From NCBI GenBank assembly GCA_016717285.1, contig JADKFU010000005.1, positions 1,596,501 to 1,660,500 of the forward strand: a stretch of 64,000 nt of DNA, in the 5' to 3' direction. This DNA is from Chitinophagaceae bacterium (GTDB lineage: Bacteria > Bacteroidota > Bacteroidia > Chitinophagales > UBA10324). The notes below the pieces were generated by a model. That model did no database searches and was not told the origin of the DNA. It saw nothing but the letters and a program-made list of their open reading frames with translations. Made by a program: the position numbers and the translations under genes. Below are positions 61,885 to 64,000 of this stretch, piece after piece (within the stretch, counting starts at the first letter, position 1; each line of letters starts with the position of its first letter).

Positions 61885-63795
61885 TTAAACACGGAATATG
61901 AGTTGATGCTGATCATTCAACTGCAATTCCTCATTATCAAGGAGCCACTGAATAGTTTCGAGCATTTTCTTTTCATGCATTTTGGGTATTTTATTAACTA
62001 CTTCAGTTATTGTTTGTGGCTTAATTTGCAATAAGTTTTTTACCTGTAATGTAATCTGCTCAAATTCGAGATCTGAAAGATCAAGCCGGTTCCTTCGCAA
62101 ACAAAGATCACAAATGCCACAGCGTGGTGCATCTTTTTCTCCGAAATACGCCAGGAGCATCTGACTGCGGCAGGAATTGATTGTCAGCAAATAATTTTTC
62201 ATCGCTGTCAACCTGAGCTCATGCGCAAGCTTTCTGCGCTTCAGTAATTCATAATCAAAGGGCATGCGATCGCTGTCCGCTCTTGGCTGCAGGAAAATAA
62301 CCTGCGGAACATCTTTTTGCGGCTCATATTTCAACAGATTAAATTGTTCAAGCTCCTTAAGTTGGACAACCACCTGTTCACGGCTTAAACCCGTAAATCT
62401 CGCTAAGTCATTTTCGTTGATAGGCACAAAGTCCTCAAAGATACCTGAGTAGGAGCGAAGCAAAGTGCGAAGCAACGTCTCATGTTTCTTATTCTCCACT
62501 TCAAAACGATACAGTACTTCTTTATTTACTTTTAAAAGAATACGCGATCGGATGAAAACGGCTTCCGTGAGGGCGATATATCCTTCCTGCTCCAGGGTTT
62601 TCAGGGCTTGCAAAGTTTCAACAGGATTGAAACGGTATTTTTTACTGAAGAAAGCGATGTCGAAATCAAAGCTTTGATTTTCTCCAGCACCAATGGCCAG
62701 TTGAAAATGATTGGCCAAAGCCTGGTAAGTCTGACGGATTTTTTCAACAGCGGGAATAAAATGTTCAAGCCTTTCAGTAAGATCAGCAACATCGCTGTTG
62801 TTGTAAAGCAACACTGCAAATGATTTCTTTCCATCCCTTCCTCCCCGTCCTGCTTCCTGAAAATAAGATTCCATGTCATCCGGTACATCCATATGTACTA
62901 CCAGCCTTACATCCGGCTTATCGATGCCCATTCCAAATGCATTGGTGGATACCATCACACGGGTTTTGTTTTTAGTCCAGGCTTCCTGCTTTTTAGAACG
63001 GGTAGCATGATCCAATCCTGCATGATAATAATCAGCACTGATATTTTTTTTCTTCAGGTAATCAGCTATCTCTTTTGTTTTTCTACGGTTGCGAACATAA
63101 GCTATGGCAGTTCCCGGCACTTTGTTCAGCATTTTTGCAAGCCGTTCATTTTTACTTTCTTCAAACAACACGGAGTAGGAGAGGTTGTCGCGTTCAAAGC
63201 TTTTCTGAAATACGTTTTTATTTTTGAATTGCAGCTTGTCGCAAATGTCAAGCACTACGGGCGGCGTTGCCGTTGCAGTAAGTGCAAGCACCGGCACTTC
63301 AGGAATAATAGCTCTGAACTCAGCAATGCGGAGATAAGGTGGCCGGAAATCATAACCCCACTGTGAAATACAATGCGCTTCATCTATTGCCAATAAATTC
63401 ACTTTCATTTTGGCAACGCGTACTTTCAGAATATCTGTAGCAAGTCTTTCCGGTGATACATACAGAAATTTATAATTGCCATACACGCAATTGTCGATGG
63501 CAATATCTATCTCCTGCTTGCTCATGCCACTGTAAACTGCTATTGCTTTTATTCCTTTTTGTTCAAGATTCGCTACCTGGTCTTTCATCAGCGCAATGAG
63601 TGGTGACACCACGATGCAAATACCTTCCCTGGCTAATGCCGGAATCTGAAAGCAAACAGATTTCCCTCCGCCGGTTGGTAGTAATGCAAGTGTATCTTTT
63701 CCATCCATCACAGATTGAATGATATCTTCCTGCATATCCCTGAAAGTGGAAAAGCCCCAATATTTTTTTAACAGGTCATGAATAGTCATCTGCAT
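61885..63795 (-). CDS. recQ: ATP-dependent DNA helicase RecQ
   Basis: 636 residues from ATG 63795 (or 63789); the frame opens at 63879 but the extra N-terminus is not family-like. 3'-5' superfamily 2 helicase: motif I TGGGKS (41-46), DEAH (138-141), motif IV YVRNRRKT, motif VI QEAGRGGRDG, and a RecQ C-terminal zinc region with CRSQMLLAYFGE and CGICDLC, then a winged-helix end. There is no HRDC domain. Acts in recombination repair and replication-fork restart. Second helicase gene of the window. Confidence 0.9.
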   Translation of the reverse strand: MQMTIHDLLKKYWGFSTFRDMQEDIIQSVMDGKDTLALLPTGGGKSVCFQIPALAREGICIVVSPLIALMKDQVANLEQKGIKAIAVYSGMSKQEIDIAIDNCVYGNYKFLYVSPERLATDILKVRVAKMKVNLLAIDEAHCISQWGYDFRPPYLRIAEFRAIIPEVPVLALTATATPPVVLDICDKLQFKNKNVFQKSFERDNLSYSVLFEESKNERLAKMLNKVPGTAIAYVRNRRKTKEIADYLKKKNISADYYHAGLDHATRSKKQEAWTKNKTRVMVSTNAFGMGIDKPDVRLVVHMDVPDDMESYFQEAGRGGRDGKKSFAVLLYNNSDVADLTERLEHFIPAVEKIRQTYQALANHFQLAIGAGENQSFDFDIAFFSKKYRFNPVETLQALKTLEQEGYIALTEAVFIRSRILLKVNKEVLYRFEVENKKHETLLRTLLRSYSGIFEDFVPINENDLARFTGLSREQVVVQLKELEQFNLLKYEPQKDVPQVIFLQPRADSDRMPFDYELLKRRKLAHELRLTAMKNYLLTINSCRSQMLLAYFGEKDAPRCGICDLCLRRNRLDLSDLEFEQITLQVKNLLQIKPQTITEVVNKIPKMHEKKMLETIQWLLDNEELQLNDQHQLIFRV

Positions 63796-64000
63796 AAAAA
63801 TAAGAAAGGGAAAATTAAACGGATTATAAAGCAGTCTTATAGAAAAACTATAGCTGAAATAAATATCATGGTTGTCCAACTAAAAAAAGCACTTTGGATT
63901 AAAATCCAATACCGGAGCGCCTCCTCTAACCCCACGCTTTAGCCATTCCATTCAATTCGAAAATATTGAAATAAAGAAAGTCACCCCGTGGCCCCTCAAG

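Noticed and set aside
62893..63366. A 157-codon frame antisense to recQ
   Set aside because: Shadow of the conserved helicase motifs on the other strand.

Overview
The window looks like chromosome from a Bacteroidota, most likely a Chitinophagales/Sphingobacteriales-type environmental lineage. Five intact proteins and one gene remnant carry type IX secretion (T9SS) C-terminal sorting domains. Starts lack strong Shine-Dalgarno sequences, and several genes have the Bacteroidota promoter pattern TTTG-N18-20-TAnnTTTG. There is a lipid/LPS export cluster of the Bacteroidota kind (LptD, OstA-like, MlaD). I saw no rRNA, tRNA, CRISPR array, transposase, integrase or phage structural gene. This is naming by reading translations and motifs; no database search was run.

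Layout. 1-0.6 kb is a 133-bp tandem repeat. 0.7-2.5 kb is a cysteine-synthesis pair (cysE-cysK), then a Dps. 3.3-7.9 kb holds two tandem paralogous secreted sulfatases. 8-16.4 kb is mostly housekeeping (Pif1-like helicase, aspartokinase, thiolase, a META lipoprotein, an MFS transporter), with a long heptamer microsatellite just before the aspartokinase start. 16.7-22.7 kb has a T9SS/S74 protein and a tight operon, AraC regulator - di-heme oxidoreductase - Rieske lipoprotein - porin - small membrane protein, preceded by a perfect palindromic operator. 22.8-25.6 kb has a lone LutA-like protein, an orphan gene bracketed by cassette-like inverted repeats, and two coiled-coil membrane proteins. 25.9-31 kb is T9SS surface proteins and a PqqB-like lipoprotein.

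31.2-43 kb is a stress island: SRPBCC protein, Crp/Fnr regulator, FMN-binding protein, CHAD protein, CoA-transferase, a 53-residue protein, a second Dps, two universal stress proteins, an alpha/beta hydrolase-like protein and a thioredoxin. Eight 14-bp sites of one pattern (RTGAY-N4-RTCAK, with two looser copies) lie upstream of these units. In seven of the eight a -7-like element begins about 28-31 bp from the site centre, which is the geometry of class II activation by Crp/Fnr proteins. This looks like one co-regulated set. It also holds two enzyme-like proteins with lost catalytic residues, a multicopper-oxidase remnant and a transporter fragment.

43-56 kb is housekeeping and envelope biogenesis: M1 peptidase, 2-oxoacid dehydrogenase E2, CinA, DUF4197, then lptD divergent from amidase-mlaD-ostA across about 70 bp with overlapping promoters. 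At 56.2 kb a GxxExxY (PD-(D/E)XK-like) gene is followed by about 20.5 copies of an 88-bp palindromic repeat. 58.5-63.8 kb has an FtsE-like ATPase, two glycosyltransferases and RecQ. The observations most worth following up are the shared-operator stress regulon, the nuclease-like gene beside the palindromic array, and the AraC-diheme-Rieske-porin operon.
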